A stretch of DNA of 64,000 nucleotides from a bacterium D16-34 (GCA_003612515.1 RAZB01000002.1:124001-188000); one strand, 5' to 3'. Numbered from the stretch's first letter, positions 45,484 to 55,008 are shown. A program made the numbers and translations. Notes: a model not told the origin generated them from the sequence alone.

Positions 45484-46371
45484 ATGACAATTCTTGCAGT
45501 TCTTATTGGCACCCTCATCTTTGCTGTCCTTGCTCCGATTTTGGGTTGTCTGCTTGCAGGTCTTGACCGCAAGATTTCAGCGCGTATGCAAGGTCGAGTT
45601 GGTCCTCCGCTTTTGCAGCCGTATTATGATGTGCGCAAACTCATCGAAAAAGATGACGTAGCAGTAAATGGTACCGAGCGCGTTTATATCATTTGCGCAT
45701 TGGTATTTACCCTCATTGCTGGTGGCATCTTCGTGTCCGGCGGTAATTTGCTCATGTGTATTTTCGTGCTAACACTCGGTGCACTCTTCTTCATTTTGGC
45801 AGCATATTGCACCTCTTCTCCTTATGCACAGGTGGGCGCATCACGCGAAACGTTGCAGGTAATGTCATATGAGCCTATGGTGCTATTTATGGCAGTAGCT
45901 TTCTTTATGGCAGTGCAAGCAATTTTGGGTATGGGAAGTTTTGATGTTCGAGCTGTTCTCTACTTAGATGTGCCAGTAATTACCAATATTTGGCTCGTGT
46001 TTTTGGGCTTTTTGTTCGTACTTACAATCAAATTACGCAAATCGCCATTTGATCTTTCGTACTCTCACCACGCACATCAAGAGATCGTTAAAGGTGTAAC
46101 CACTGAAATGAGTGGTAAGACACTTGCGATGGTCGAAGTTATGCATTGGTGCGAAAATGTTCTCTTCATGCTTTGGGTGGCACTCTTTTTCGTATGGGGC
46201 AACCCGGCATCCATTATTTTGGCGTTAGTTGTTGTTGCCGTGGTTTATTTCTTCGAAATCTGGATTGACAACAATTTCGCGCGCGTGAAATGGCAAACCA
46301 TGCTTACCTCTGCCTGGGTTGTTGCCTTGGTGGCAGGTGGCATTAACATAGCCTTTTTGGCATACCTGTAA
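45484..46371 (+). CDS. echB: Ech-type hydrogenase, membrane subunit (NuoH/HyfC-like)
   Basis: This 295-residue protein has eight membrane helices and the NuoH family motifs GLDRKISARMQGRVGPP and SPFDLSYSHHAHQEIVKG (18 residues). It anchors the hydrophilic arm to the membrane and forms the path near the proximal iron-sulfur cluster. It lies 17 bases after echA and 12 before echC. Confidence 0.92.
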   Translation: MTILAVLIGTLIFAVLAPILGCLLAGLDRKISARMQGRVGPPLLQPYYDVRKLIEKDDVAVNGTERVYIICALVFTLIAGGIFVSGGNLLMCIFVLTLGALFFILAAYCTSSPYAQVGASRETLQVMSYEPMVLFMAVAFFMAVQAILGMGSFDVRAVLYLDVPVITNIWLVFLGFLFVLTIKLRKSPFDLSYSHHAHQEIVKGVTTEMSGKTLAMVEVMHWCENVLFMLWVALFFVWGNPASIILALVVVAVVYFFEIWIDNNFARVKWQTMLTSAWVVALVAGGINIAFLAYL

Positions 46372-46383
46372 AGGAGGTGCGCT

Positions 46384-46827
46384 ATGAGTTATGCAACAAA
46401 ATCTCCCTGGGTGATTCACTATGATGGATCAAGCTGCAACGGTTGTGATATCGAAGTTTTAGCAGCTTTGTGTCCTGGTTACGATGTTGAACGCTTCGGT
46501 ATCATTAATACGGGCAACCCAAAACATGCCGATATCTTTTTAGTTACGGGCTCCATTAACGAGCAAAACATTTCTGTAGTGCAAGAGATCTACAACCAGA
46601 TGGTTGAACCAAAAGTTGTTATTGCATGCGGAATTTGCGCTTGTTCAGCTGGCATTTTCCACGATTGTTATAACGTAATCGGCGGGGTAGACAAAGCCAT
46701 TCCGGTTGATGTTTATGCACCGGGATGCGCTGTTCGTCCTGAGGCAATCATTGACGCAGTTGTGCAAGGGCTTGCTATCTTGGACGAAAAATCAAAGGCG
46801 CTTAAAGCGCAAAAGAAAGGAGCGTAA
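46384..46827 (+). CDS. echC: Ech-type hydrogenase, small subunit (NuoB-like)
   Basis: This 147-residue protein holds the single [4Fe-4S] cluster next to the active site: C18 and C21 (SSCNGCDIE), the ACGICACSAG cysteines near residue 82 and the last ligand in PGCAVRPE. All ligands are present. The ATG is preceded by AAAGGAGG. The reading frame ends in a short lysine-rich tail. It sits between echB and echD. Confidence 0.94.
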   Translation: MSYATKSPWVIHYDGSSCNGCDIEVLAALCPGYDVERFGIINTGNPKHADIFLVTGSINEQNISVVQEIYNQMVEPKVVIACGICACSAGIFHDCYNVIGGVDKAIPVDVYAPGCAVRPEAIIDAVVQGLAILDEKSKALKAQKKGA

Positions 46828-46831
46828 GCAT

Positions 46832-47437
46832 ATGGGATTCGCTACTGAATTTACCACCATTACGCTCCAAGAGCTGCCAGAGCTGAGCAATCAGCGCAAG
46901 GCAGACGGATGGCGTTTCGTGCAGCTATTAGCGGTAAATACTGATGCTGGTATTGATCTAATTTATTCATTCATGAAGGATGGTTTGTTAGTTAACTCCG
47001 AAATAAAAGGAGTTACCAAAGATCAAACGGTTCCAAGTATTACTAATAATTTCTTGGCGGCATTTGTCTTTGAAAATGAAGTACATGACTTGTTTGGCGT
47101 AAACATTGAAGGTATTGCCATTGATTTTGGCGGCAACTTTTACGCTCTCGCACAAAAAGAGCCCATGACTATCATTTCGCCCGAGCAAAAAGCCGCACGT
47201 GAAAAAGCTCGCAAGATTGCTGAGGCCAAAGCGGCTAAGGAAAAAGCATCGCAAGAAGCCGCGCCTTCAGAGCAACCAGCACCAAAGCCTGAAGTCGAAC
47301 AAGTCAACCTTGAAGCTAAATTAGCGGGCATGGATCCGGAAAAAGCAGCAAAAGTGCGTGCTGCTATGGAAGCTAAGGCCAAAAAGGAAGCTGCCGCAAA
47401 AAAGAGTGAAGCCAAAACCGATGGGGAAGGAGCCTAA
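46832..47437 (+). CDS. echD: Ech-type hydrogenase, NuoC-like subunit with a charged tail
   Basis: The first 115 residues of this 201-residue protein match the short NuoC/30-kDa subunit (GWRFVQLLAVNTDAGIDLIYSF, quoted as WRFVQLLAVN; FENEVHDLFGVNIEGIAIDF, exactly 20 residues). The last 85 residues are an unusual tail made almost only of A, K, E and P, predicted to be helical or disordered. EchD proteins elsewhere usually end near residue 120. The ATG at 46832 follows AAAGGAG and overlaps no other gene. The tail has no stop or shift, so it is probably real. Confidence 0.87.
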   Translation: MGFATEFTTITLQELPELSNQRKADGWRFVQLLAVNTDAGIDLIYSFMKDGLLVNSEIKGVTKDQTVPSITNNFLAAFVFENEVHDLFGVNIEGIAIDFGGNFYALAQKEPMTIISPEQKAAREKARKIAEAKAAKEKASQEAAPSEQPAPKPEVEQVNLEAKLAGMDPEKAAKVRAAMEAKAKKEAAAKKSEAKTDGEGA

Positions 47438-47438
47438 T

Positions 47439-48527
47439 ATGGGAAAAGCAACGATTATTCCATTTGGCCCACAACATCCAGTTCTTCCTGAGCCGCTTCA
47501 CTTAGATCTCGTTGTTGAAGATGAGAAAGTAGTAGAAGCAATACCGCAGATTGGCTTTGTGCACCGTGGTTTAGAAAAGCTTGTCGAAACGCGAGATTAC
47601 AATCAATTCATCTACGTTGCAGAACGTATTTGTGGCATTTGCGCTTTTGGACATTCGTACGGATACGCTGAAACTGTTGAGCGTTTGATGGGTGTTGAAG
47701 TTCCTGAACGCGCACAGTACCTTCGTGTTATTTGGCATGAGCTCTCTCGTGTTCATTCGCATATTTTATGGTTAGGTCTTGCTGCTGATGCTTTTGGTTA
47801 CGAGAGTCTCTTTATGCATTGCTGGCGCCTTCGTGAACGCGTGCTGGACATTTTCGAAAAAACAACCGGCGGTCGCGTTATCTTTTCTGTCGTGAAAGTC
47901 GGCGGCGTTGTTCGCGATATCGATGCTGCTCAGTTAGCTGAAATTATTCGCGTATTAGAAGGCATCAAGCAAGATTACAAGCAGATCATGGATGCTTTCT
48001 TAAAAGATAGCTCTGTTATGAATCGTACGGTTGGCGTTGGATATTTAAGCTTTGAAGATGCCACCAACTTAAGCATGGTAGGACCTTTTGCACGTGCTTC
48101 AAACGTGCCTTATGATGTGCGCAGTTTAGGTATCGGTGCCTATGGTTCGCTATCGGATTTTGAGCCAATCGTTGATGCGCAAGGAGACTGCTATGCACGC
48201 ATGAAGGTTCGTGCATTAGAAGTGCTGCAATCAATTGATATTATCGAAGAGATGATTGCGCGCATTCCTTCTGGTGATATTGCAGTTGCTGTTAAAGGAA
48301 GCCCAGCAGATGGTGCTGAGGCAGCATGTGTAGTAGAGCAACCTCGTGGCGAATGCTATTACTATGCTCGCGGCAATGGTTCTAAGAACTTAGAGCGTAT
48401 GCGCATGCGTACACCAACCTCACAAAATCTTGCGGGTATGGTTAAAGCACTTGAAGGTTGCGATCTCGCTGATGTCAATATGGTTATTCTGACTATTGAC
48501 CCGTGTATTAGTTGTACGGAAAGGTAG
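47439..48527 (+). CDS. echE: Ech-type [NiFe] hydrogenase large subunit (NuoD-like)
   Basis: This 362-residue catalytic subunit has both pairs of nickel-iron ligands: C65 and C68 in RICGICAFGH, and C356 and C359 in DPCISCTER. The four cysteines show that it is a hydrogenase and not a complex I subunit. The protein ends three residues after the last cysteine, so there is no C-terminal peptide for a maturation protease to remove, as in Ech and CooH. The start is ATG 47439, one base after the echD stop. The hyp genes needed for the NiFe centre are not in this window. Confidence 0.95.
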   Translation: MGKATIIPFGPQHPVLPEPLHLDLVVEDEKVVEAIPQIGFVHRGLEKLVETRDYNQFIYVAERICGICAFGHSYGYAETVERLMGVEVPERAQYLRVIWHELSRVHSHILWLGLAADAFGYESLFMHCWRLRERVLDIFEKTTGGRVIFSVVKVGGVVRDIDAAQLAEIIRVLEGIKQDYKQIMDAFLKDSSVMNRTVGVGYLSFEDATNLSMVGPFARASNVPYDVRSLGIGAYGSLSDFEPIVDAQGDCYARMKVRALEVLQSIDIIEEMIARIPSGDIAVAVKGSPADGAEAACVVEQPRGECYYYARGNGSKNLERMRMRTPTSQNLAGMVKALEGCDLADVNMVILTIDPCISCTER

Positions 48528-48532
48528 GAGGT

Positions 48533-48910
48533 ATGGGAGCTTTTAAATTAGGGAAAATGACGATTTCGGGGCTTTTTAAGCAGCCTGAAACCGTGCAATA
48601 TCCCGTTCAGACCAAAACACCTCCAACCGGGTTAAAGGGACATGTCACCAATGATGTTACTCAGTGCATCTTGTGCGGCATTTGCCAAAAGCGTTGTCCT
48701 TGTGGAGCAATTGAAGTCAGCAAACCCAACCGCACATGGTCTATCAATAGATTTCGTTGTGTGCAATGCGGGAGTTGTGTTCGCGAATGCCCGAAGAGTT
48801 GTTTAATTATGGAACCGACATACGCTCCATGCTCAACCGCCAAGCATGTTGATGTTTTTGAGGTGCCAGAGCATCACAAATCTGAAGATGTGATTAAAAC
48901 TAGCGAGTAG
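48533..48910 (+). CDS. echF: Ech-type hydrogenase, 2[4Fe-4S] ferredoxin subunit (NuoI/HyfH-like)
   Basis: This 125-residue protein carries two clusters: C45, C48, C51, C55 (CILCGICQKRCP) and C76, C79, C82, C86 (CVQCGSCVRECP). It accepts electrons from soluble ferredoxin and passes them to EchC. The ATG at 48533 has GTAGGAGGT upstream. It closes the operon and is followed by a terminator. No formate dehydrogenase or CO dehydrogenase gene is present, which favours ferredoxin as the donor. Confidence 0.93.
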   Translation: MGAFKLGKMTISGLFKQPETVQYPVQTKTPPTGLKGHVTNDVTQCILCGICQKRCPCGAIEVSKPNRTWSINRFRCVQCGSCVRECPKSCLIMEPTYAPCSTAKHVDVFEVPEHHKSEDVIKTSE

Positions 48911-48978
48911 ATACGTTAAGTTTTCTAAAACTGGTAAAATGACAAGGCACGCAAGCGTCTTGTGCATTTGAAACTACA

Positions 48979-49020
48979 TAAGAGTCGCATGCTGTCTATG
49001 CAGGCGACTCTCTTTATTTT
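48979..49020 (+). terminator. Terminator after the ech operon
   Basis: AGAGTCGC (48981-48988) pairs with GCGACTCT (49004-49011) around a 15-base loop and is followed by the T-rich CTTTATTTT. It separates ech from the next phosphatidyltransferase gene. Confidence 0.7.
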
Positions 49021-49048
49021 GCATGAAACAAACTATAAAGGAGACACT

Positions 49049-49723
49049 ATGGTCTCAGGCCACCAAGCAACTTCGTCAGATACCGAGATTGTGACCAACA
49101 AGATATTTACGGTTGCAAACATTATCTCGTTTCTACGTTTATGCTTGGTTCCGGTCTTTTTTATATTGTTGTTTGAGAATCAAAACATAGCCGCAACGCT
49201 TGTATTTGCTTTTGCTGCAGCCACAGACTTTTTAGATGGTCAAATTGCTCGACGCACTAAAACCGTCTCAAAATTAGGTCAGATACTTGATCCAGCAGTA
49301 GATCGCATCTTGATGGTATCAGGTGTCTTAGGCGTCTTTTTAATGGGTCGTATTACGCTTTGGATCATCTTGTTAGTAATAGCGCGCGATGCTTTCTTAC
49401 TCATTGGTGGCGGCATTTTATTGAAGCGCTATCACATTCGCGTTCCTGTCATTTACCCTGGTAAGTTTGCTACTACGTTTTTGTTTATCGGATTTGCTGG
49501 TCTTTTGCTGAACGCACCTCTTATTCCAGGTCTTGGTATAACGGAGTTCTCTTGGCTTCCTGGTTTCAATTCACAAGCCTGCTCATGGGGCATTTGGTTT
49601 GTTTATGTGGGTCTTGTGTTGGCTATCATTACGACTATTTATTATTGTGTTTCAGCGTATCGACAGCTTAAAATTGCCAAAGCTCAAGAAGACAGCACGT
49701 CCCAAAAAACAAAGAATATTTGA
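49049..49723 (+). CDS. CDP-alcohol phosphatidyltransferase, second PgsA-like protein
   Basis: This 224-residue membrane protein has the full signature in DFLDGQIARR followed by G and DPAVDRIL, so the catalytic aspartates are intact. It resembles PgsA and cardiolipin-synthase-like enzymes; the exact alcohol acceptor is not clear. A different PgsA is fused to CinA at 16.5 kb, so the genome has two. The ATG at 49049 is preceded by AAAGGAG. The VanW gene follows directly. Confidence 0.88.
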   Translation: MVSGHQATSSDTEIVTNKIFTVANIISFLRLCLVPVFFILLFENQNIAATLVFAFAAATDFLDGQIARRTKTVSKLGQILDPAVDRILMVSGVLGVFLMGRITLWIILLVIARDAFLLIGGGILLKRYHIRVPVIYPGKFATTFLFIGFAGLLLNAPLIPGLGITEFSWLPGFNSQACSWGIWFVYVGLVLAIITTIYYCVSAYRQLKIAKAQEDSTSQKTKNI

Positions 49724-49728
49724 CGTTT

Positions 49729-51852
49729 ATGCCCACAAAACGAACGCCACCTAAACCAAAACCTTCCGTAAAAAACAAAGCTACTACGGCAGCTTCACCT
49801 TATGCTGCATCAAAAAGGGTACAGGCAAAAAAGCCTCAGCCAAAAAAACCTTCCATAAATCAAGCTCGGAAAAAGGTCACAAGCAAACAAAAAACCGCAT
49901 CGCATTCACTCGTTTACAAACAGCAAAAACGAATTCGTGTTATCTGCGTCATCGCAGCTCTTATTGTGTTGTGTGTTGGGATTGCTGTTGGTGTTGATTA
50001 TTCGCGATACGCAAATCGTGCTTATCCGGGAGTCTATATTGGAGATATTGCGGTAGGGGATAAAACAGCAGATGAGATTGAACAATTAGTTTCGCAGCGT
50101 TACGCAGATAAACTGCCCGGAGTCCCTATCGCGGTATACGCTACCGAAGAAGCGCTTACTCAGGCCAATCCCGATGATGTATATCAACAAGCATTGCTAG
50201 CAGAACAAATTAGTGCCGAAGAGGCTCAAAGCTCAAAACAAGTTTGGTATAGCACAACAGATGACTTGCAGGCTTCAATAGATGTGTCGTCGTTGGTTGA
50301 CCAAGCTCTTGCGGTAGGTAGGTCAAACGGCGGCTTTTCAACACGTCTTGAAGCTGCGCAAACAAGCTACACAGTACCCGTTGGCATTGATTACAACCAG
50401 GACGCCCTGCAGGCTTTCGTTGACTCTATCAATGCAACACTTGGCACCCCAACGGTCGAAAGCGGGATTACGGTTGAAAACGGAGTGGCTTCTCCATTTG
50501 CCGGACAAGATGGCTATCTCGTTTTACCAGAGAGTTTTTCTCAGGAATTGACTGAGCATTTGTTAGATGTAGACAGTGAAGCAATTTCTCTGGTTGCTAA
50601 TCTTGAAGATGCTCCCTTGCATATTACGTATGAACAGGCAAGCACAACCGCCGATGAAGTTACACGTGCCTTAAACGGCGGTGCTGTATTTCAGAGTAAC
50701 AATGCAGAAGTCTCTTTCTCTGGTACTGATCTTGGGTCATGGGTGACTACGACTGCGCAGAATACCGATGCAGGTTGGGTGCTTCAACCAGCTATTGACC
50801 CCGATAAAGCACACGATGCGATCATTGCTGAGGCATACCAATTCGGATACGAAAAACCTTCGTCAATTCATTTTGTTGATACTGATTCCGACGAGGTAAA
50901 AGTTGAGTCTGACCAGTCAGCTTCTCTGCCGGTAACTTCTGTTGCAATTTCATCATTAAATGAAGCACTGTTTGGGGCTGACGGAAAAGCTTATTCGCAA
51001 ACTGATCAGGCCGCCTCTGCAGTAGCCATAGAGCTCCTTTTTGAGAGCGTAACTGACGCTTTTAGTATTGAAGACGCTATTGATCACGGGCTCATTTGCG
51101 TAATTTCATCATATACAACAACGTACAATACCGACGTTGGTACCGAGAATCGCAATCACAACATCGAACTTGTCTCATCGCTACTCAATAATTCCGTTAT
51201 TCCAGCTCAGAGACAATGGTCGTTCAATGAGACTGCAGGTGAATGTAATGAGGCTGCTGGATTTTTGGACGCAGGCGCTATTGTTGACGGAGAATACGCT
51301 TCAGAGTTTGGTGGTGGCATTTGTCAGGTTGCTACAACAATTTTTAATGCGGTATTTGAGTCTGGCTTTCCAATAGATCGTCGATACAACCACAGCCTCT
51401 ATATTGCAAGCTATCCTGCTGGACGCGACGCGGCGGTAAGTTGGCCTGATTTAGACCTTCAGTGGACCAATGATTCAAACAGCGAGGTCTTGCTTAGTGT
51501 TACTTGCAACAATGGCGCGCTAACGGCCACACTCTATGGCATAGATCCTGGCTATCAGGTGACTTCTGAGACCGGACAGTGGGAAGAAGGCGAAGAATAT
51601 CAAACGCGAACAAAACTTGACGATACTCTTGCACCGAATACCAGTTACACGAAAACACGAGGCGTTGATGGTAGTAAAATTTCAGTAATCCGTACGGTTA
51701 TGGATGAGGGTGGATCACTTATTCGCAAAGACCTCTTTGCCTCGGTTTATGCGCCAGTAACAGAGGTTGTTATTGAAGGCCCGAAGCAAGATGAACCGGA
51801 CGAGACGGAGAAGAGAGAAATGCCGACAGAGACCAATACAAGTGGAGAGTGA
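49729..51852 (+). CDS. VanW family protein with membrane anchor
   Basis: This protein of about 707 residues has a lysine- and proline-rich cytoplasmic start, a membrane helix (about 60-80), two putative peptidoglycan-binding (PF12229-like) regions and the VanW domain (about 460-600; NRNHNIELVSSLLNN, GGGICQVATTIFNAV). A G5-like beta domain and a short acidic tail follow. VanW domains accompany vancomycin-resistance clusters of the B type but their activity is unknown. A TTG at 49720 that overlaps the preceding stop is an alternative start. No typical ribosome binding site is seen, so coupling to the upstream gene is likely. Confidence 0.88.
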   Translation: MPTKRTPPKPKPSVKNKATTAASPYAASKRVQAKKPQPKKPSINQARKKVTSKQKTASHSLVYKQQKRIRVICVIAALIVLCVGIAVGVDYSRYANRAYPGVYIGDIAVGDKTADEIEQLVSQRYADKLPGVPIAVYATEEALTQANPDDVYQQALLAEQISAEEAQSSKQVWYSTTDDLQASIDVSSLVDQALAVGRSNGGFSTRLEAAQTSYTVPVGIDYNQDALQAFVDSINATLGTPTVESGITVENGVASPFAGQDGYLVLPESFSQELTEHLLDVDSEAISLVANLEDAPLHITYEQASTTADEVTRALNGGAVFQSNNAEVSFSGTDLGSWVTTTAQNTDAGWVLQPAIDPDKAHDAIIAEAYQFGYEKPSSIHFVDTDSDEVKVESDQSASLPVTSVAISSLNEALFGADGKAYSQTDQAASAVAIELLFESVTDAFSIEDAIDHGLICVISSYTTTYNTDVGTENRNHNIELVSSLLNNSVIPAQRQWSFNETAGECNEAAGFLDAGAIVDGEYASEFGGGICQVATTIFNAVFESGFPIDRRYNHSLYIASYPAGRDAAVSWPDLDLQWTNDSNSEVLLSVTCNNGALTATLYGIDPGYQVTSETGQWEEGEEYQTRTKLDDTLAPNTSYTKTRGVDGSKISVIRTVMDEGGSLIRKDLFASVYAPVTEVVIEGPKQDEPDETEKREMPTETNTSGE

Positions 51853-51859
51853 GCTAATC

Positions 51860-53164
51860 GTGTATTTTCAACCAGAAATTGAAACAATGCCACGCGATGA
51901 ACTTCGTGAACTGCAACTTGAACGCATGAAGGAAAGCTTTCGTCATGCCTATGACAATGTAGAGCACTATCAAGAGAGCTTCACTGAACGCGGTGTTACT
52001 CCTGATGATCTACAGTCATTAGACGATTTGTCAAAGTTTCCGTTTTTGACGAAACAAGATATGCGAGACGCATATCCCACGAAACTTTTTGCTGTGCCCA
52101 ACAAAGACGTTGCCCGAATCCACGCATCATCTGGTACAACCGGTCAGGCTACTGTTGTTGGTCATACGGCTGAAGATTTGAAAAACTGGGGCGATTGTTT
52201 TGCGCGCGGTATTGGCATGGTTGAGGGCTCAGCAGACTCAACTATTCAAGTGTCTTACGGATATGGCCTATTTACTGGTGGTCTTGGCGCTCATGCAGGT
52301 GGCGAAGCTATGGGTTGTACGGTCATCCCAACCTCATCTGGTAATACAAAGCGCCAAGTGCAAATGATGAAGGACCTCAATACTGATATTTTGGCATGCA
52401 CGCCTTCGTATGCGCTCCTTATTGCCGACACGGCAATTGAGATGGGCTATGATCCCGCATCTGAATTCAATATCTCGGCTGTAATTTGCGGTGCCGAACC
52501 TGCTTCGCAAAACATGAAGGATGAGATCGCGGCAAAACTTGGCGTCCAATATTGTGACGTATATGGTCTTTCAGAGGTTATGGGTCCAGGTGTTGCTATG
52601 GAATGCGCCGAAAAGGGAGGCATTCATATTGCAGAAGATCAATTCTATTGTGAAATTATTAACCCCGATACCCTTGAGCCAGTTGAGGTAGACGAGTGGG
52701 GAGAGCTCGTTATCACCACACTAACCCGCCAAGCCACTCCGCTTGTTCGTTATCGCACGCGTGACGTTACGCGCATTATCGAAGAGCCGTGCGCATGTGG
52801 ACGCACGCATCGCAAGATTGATTATCTGCGTGGTCGTACCGATGACATGCTGATCATTCGTGGTGTTAATGTCTTCCCATCACAGATCGAGCAAGTGATT
52901 ACCGAGTTCCCCGAGATTGCAACACAGTATCAGATTATCCTGACCACAAAAGGTCCGCTTGATCGTGTTGAGCTGCAGGTAGAAACCGTACCTGAATTCC
53001 CCATTGACGAGATTAGAAAACTTGAAGACCTCAAGGCACGCCTTGGTTCTGAATTAAAGAGCAATTTGCAGGTTTCAGTTGACATTAAACTTGTTGAACC
53101 TAAAACTATTGAACGTAGCGAAGGTAAGGCAAAACGCGTTATTGATCTGCGAGAAGGGAAATAA
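51860..53164 (+). CDS. paaK: Phenylacetate-CoA ligase family protein (copy 1)
   Basis: This 434-residue adenylate-forming enzyme activates phenylacetate or related aryl acids with CoA and ATP. The phosphate loop HASSGTTGQATVVG is near residue 90; YGLSEVMGPGVAMEC, RYRTRDVTRI and RGVNVFPSQIE are PaaK hallmarks. The true acid could be phenyl-, hydroxyphenyl- or indoleacetate. GTG 51860 is the likely start. An ACT protein follows 1 base later, and iorAB lie 2.4 kb further on. Confidence 0.92.
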   Translation: MYFQPEIETMPRDELRELQLERMKESFRHAYDNVEHYQESFTERGVTPDDLQSLDDLSKFPFLTKQDMRDAYPTKLFAVPNKDVARIHASSGTTGQATVVGHTAEDLKNWGDCFARGIGMVEGSADSTIQVSYGYGLFTGGLGAHAGGEAMGCTVIPTSSGNTKRQVQMMKDLNTDILACTPSYALLIADTAIEMGYDPASEFNISAVICGAEPASQNMKDEIAAKLGVQYCDVYGLSEVMGPGVAMECAEKGGIHIAEDQFYCEIINPDTLEPVEVDEWGELVITTLTRQATPLVRYRTRDVTRIIEEPCACGRTHRKIDYLRGRTDDMLIIRGVNVFPSQIEQVITEFPEIATQYQIILTTKGPLDRVELQVETVPEFPIDEIRKLEDLKARLGSELKSNLQVSVDIKLVEPKTIERSEGKAKRVIDLREGK

Positions 53165-53165
53165 C

Positions 53166-53594
53166 ATGCTAGCGCAATTAACCGTCTTTTTAGAGAATGA
53201 AAAAGGTCGACTTGCCGCCGCATGTCGTGCAATCTCAGATGCAGGATCAAATATGCATACGCTCGTGGTTGCCGATACTGCAGACTTTGGTGTTGCACGC
53301 ATGCTTTGCGACAATCCTGAAGCTTGTGCAGAAACACTTAAAGCTCAAGGTTGGCGTGCAGCAGTGTCTCCAGTATTGGGAGTACGCGTGCCTAATGTAC
53401 CAGGTGGCCTTGCTCAAATGTTGGAGTTTTTGGATGAGATTGATGTCAACGTAGAGTATGGATATTGCATAACGCTCAACGATCAATCCGCTGTTGACAT
53501 CTTTAAGGTAAGCGACGATGGCACGGTTGAGGCACGCCTTGAACAGGCAGGGTTTGAAATCGTAGCCCCGGAGGATATTTATACCATTGGTTAA
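53166..53594 (+). CDS. Tandem ACT-domain protein (copy 1)
   Basis: This 142-residue protein is two ACT domains (about 1-68 and 70-140; MLAQLTVFLENEKGRLAAAC and PNVPGGLAQMLEFLDEIDVN, each 20 residues or less). ACT pairs bind amino acids and control nearby enzymes. It starts one base after paaK and the D,D-carboxypeptidase gene may overlap its end. A paralogue lies next to the second paaK at 57.9 kb. Sensing of aromatic amino acids is inferred from the neighbours. Confidence 0.9.
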   Translation: MLAQLTVFLENEKGRLAAACRAISDAGSNMHTLVVADTADFGVARMLCDNPEACAETLKAQGWRAAVSPVLGVRVPNVPGGLAQMLEFLDEIDVNVEYGYCITLNDQSAVDIFKVSDDGTVEARLEQAGFEIVAPEDIYTIG

Positions 53595-55008
53595 GCTAAC
53601 ATCACAGCATCCAATGAGCCTGCGCGTACGCATTTTTGCGTGCGCGCTTGCGCTCATTATGGCATGCGCAACCCCTCTCGCAATTGTACAAAACGCCTAT
53701 GCGGATGTTCGCAAAGCTGACGTTATCTATGGCGAAACAGTAGATGCACGCGGCTTAGCTGTGGCGCAGTGTCCCAGCATTGACGCTCAATTCGCCATGG
53801 TTATGGATGCTTCAGGTACCATCTATTTTGAGCGCAATGCTTTCACGGCGGCTCAAATTGCGTCCATTACCAAGGTGATGACCGCTGTTGTAGCGCTTGA
53901 TGCTATCAACGATGGACTTGTGAGCCTTGACACACCAGTTAACGTCTCACCTGCAGCAGCATACGTAGGCGAATCAAGCGCTGGTCTGCAAGAAGGCGAC
54001 GTCATGGATATGGCAACCGCACTCAAGGCTTTGTTGGTACCTTCAGGAAATGATGCAGCGGTAGCCATTGCTGAATGCATCGGGCAAGCCCTCATAGATG
54101 CAGGGCAGACAACAAACGCCGACCCTGAAAGCGCGTTTGTCGAGGCAATGAACGCCAAAGCCGCTGAAATCGGTTGCACTGATTCGGTGTATGAAAACCC
54201 CCATGGCTTAGACTTTGATGAATATGCGGGGAATCTGCATGCGACTGCAGCAGACATCGCAAAACTCGTGCAATATGCCATGAAAAATGATATTTTCCGA
54301 GAAGATGTGGCACTTGGTGACACCACTATTACGGTTACGCGGCAAGGACAACCTACCGATGTATATCTTCAAGCTACGGATCAATTTGTCAACTATAGCG
54401 ATTATGCTATAGGCGTTAAGACTGGCTTTACTGAGCTGGCGGGCGCCTCGTTCGCTGGCGCAACTAACAAAGATGGTTTTGAGCTCTATGCTATCGTGCT
54501 CGATTCATCTTCTGAAGAACAGCGCTTTGTCGATGCCGCAACGCTGACCGATTGGGTCTATGATCACCTTGTTGATTACCCGTTAGCTCACAGCGCACAA
54601 AACGTGACTATGAACGGGCAATCTGTGCCGCTTATTGCTGAGGTTGCTTGCGAAAACTGGATTGATAAAACCGTTCCTGCAACTCTTGCAGACCCAAGCG
54701 CATCAGTTGAGGTTTTTGATCTCAACGGTAATGTGAGTCAAGTGGTTGAATTTAATGAATTAACTGGTGATATTCATGTTGGTGACGTTGTGGGCACTAT
54801 CACATTCAAGCAGCGAAACCAAACAATAGCCCAGATGGATCTTGTCGCTTGCCAAGATCAATCAGCTCCGAGCTTCTTTGAAGGAATTGGTATTTGGTGG
54901 GATAGACTGTTTAGAGGTTTTTCGGGTCAACCCCAAACCGCACAATCTGTCGTTATTAACGAGACGCCATTTTTGGTCGATCGAGCTCAAACTCAAACAA
55001 GCGAATAG
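53587..55008 (+). CDS. D-alanyl-D-alanine carboxypeptidase (penicillin-binding protein, DacA type)
   Basis: This 473-residue exported serine peptidase trims the last D-alanine of peptidoglycan stems. It has a signal peptide (cleavage likely after NAYA), the catalytic S93-x-x-K96 (SITK), S153-G-N and K278-T-G. A C-terminal beta domain (about 360-430) follows, but I see no clear membrane anchor at the end. The start may be TTG 53587 (GGAGG 12 bases upstream) or ATG 53614; both keep the signal peptide. It interrupts the paaK-ACT-ior series and may relate to the VanW gene upstream. Confidence 0.9.
   Translation: MVKLTSQHPMSLRVRIFACALALIMACATPLAIVQNAYADVRKADVIYGETVDARGLAVAQCPSIDAQFAMVMDASGTIYFERNAFTAAQIASITKVMTAVVALDAINDGLVSLDTPVNVSPAAAYVGESSAGLQEGDVMDMATALKALLVPSGNDAAVAIAECIGQALIDAGQTTNADPESAFVEAMNAKAAEIGCTDSVYENPHGLDFDEYAGNLHATAADIAKLVQYAMKNDIFREDVALGDTTITVTRQGQPTDVYLQATDQFVNYSDYAIGVKTGFTELAGASFAGATNKDGFELYAIVLDSSSEEQRFVDAATLTDWVYDHLVDYPLAHSAQNVTMNGQSVPLIAEVACENWIDKTVPATLADPSASVEVFDLNGNVSQVVEFNELTGDIHVGDVVGTITFKQRNQTIAQMDLVACQDQSAPSFFEGIGIWWDRLFRGFSGQPQTAQSVVINETPFLVDRAQTQTSE

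Noticed and set aside
43529-48910. The operon as NADH dehydrogenase (complex I)
   Set aside because: The large subunit keeps all four NiFe-binding cysteines and the nuoEFG, nuoA, nuoJ, nuoK, nuoM and nuoN genes are missing.
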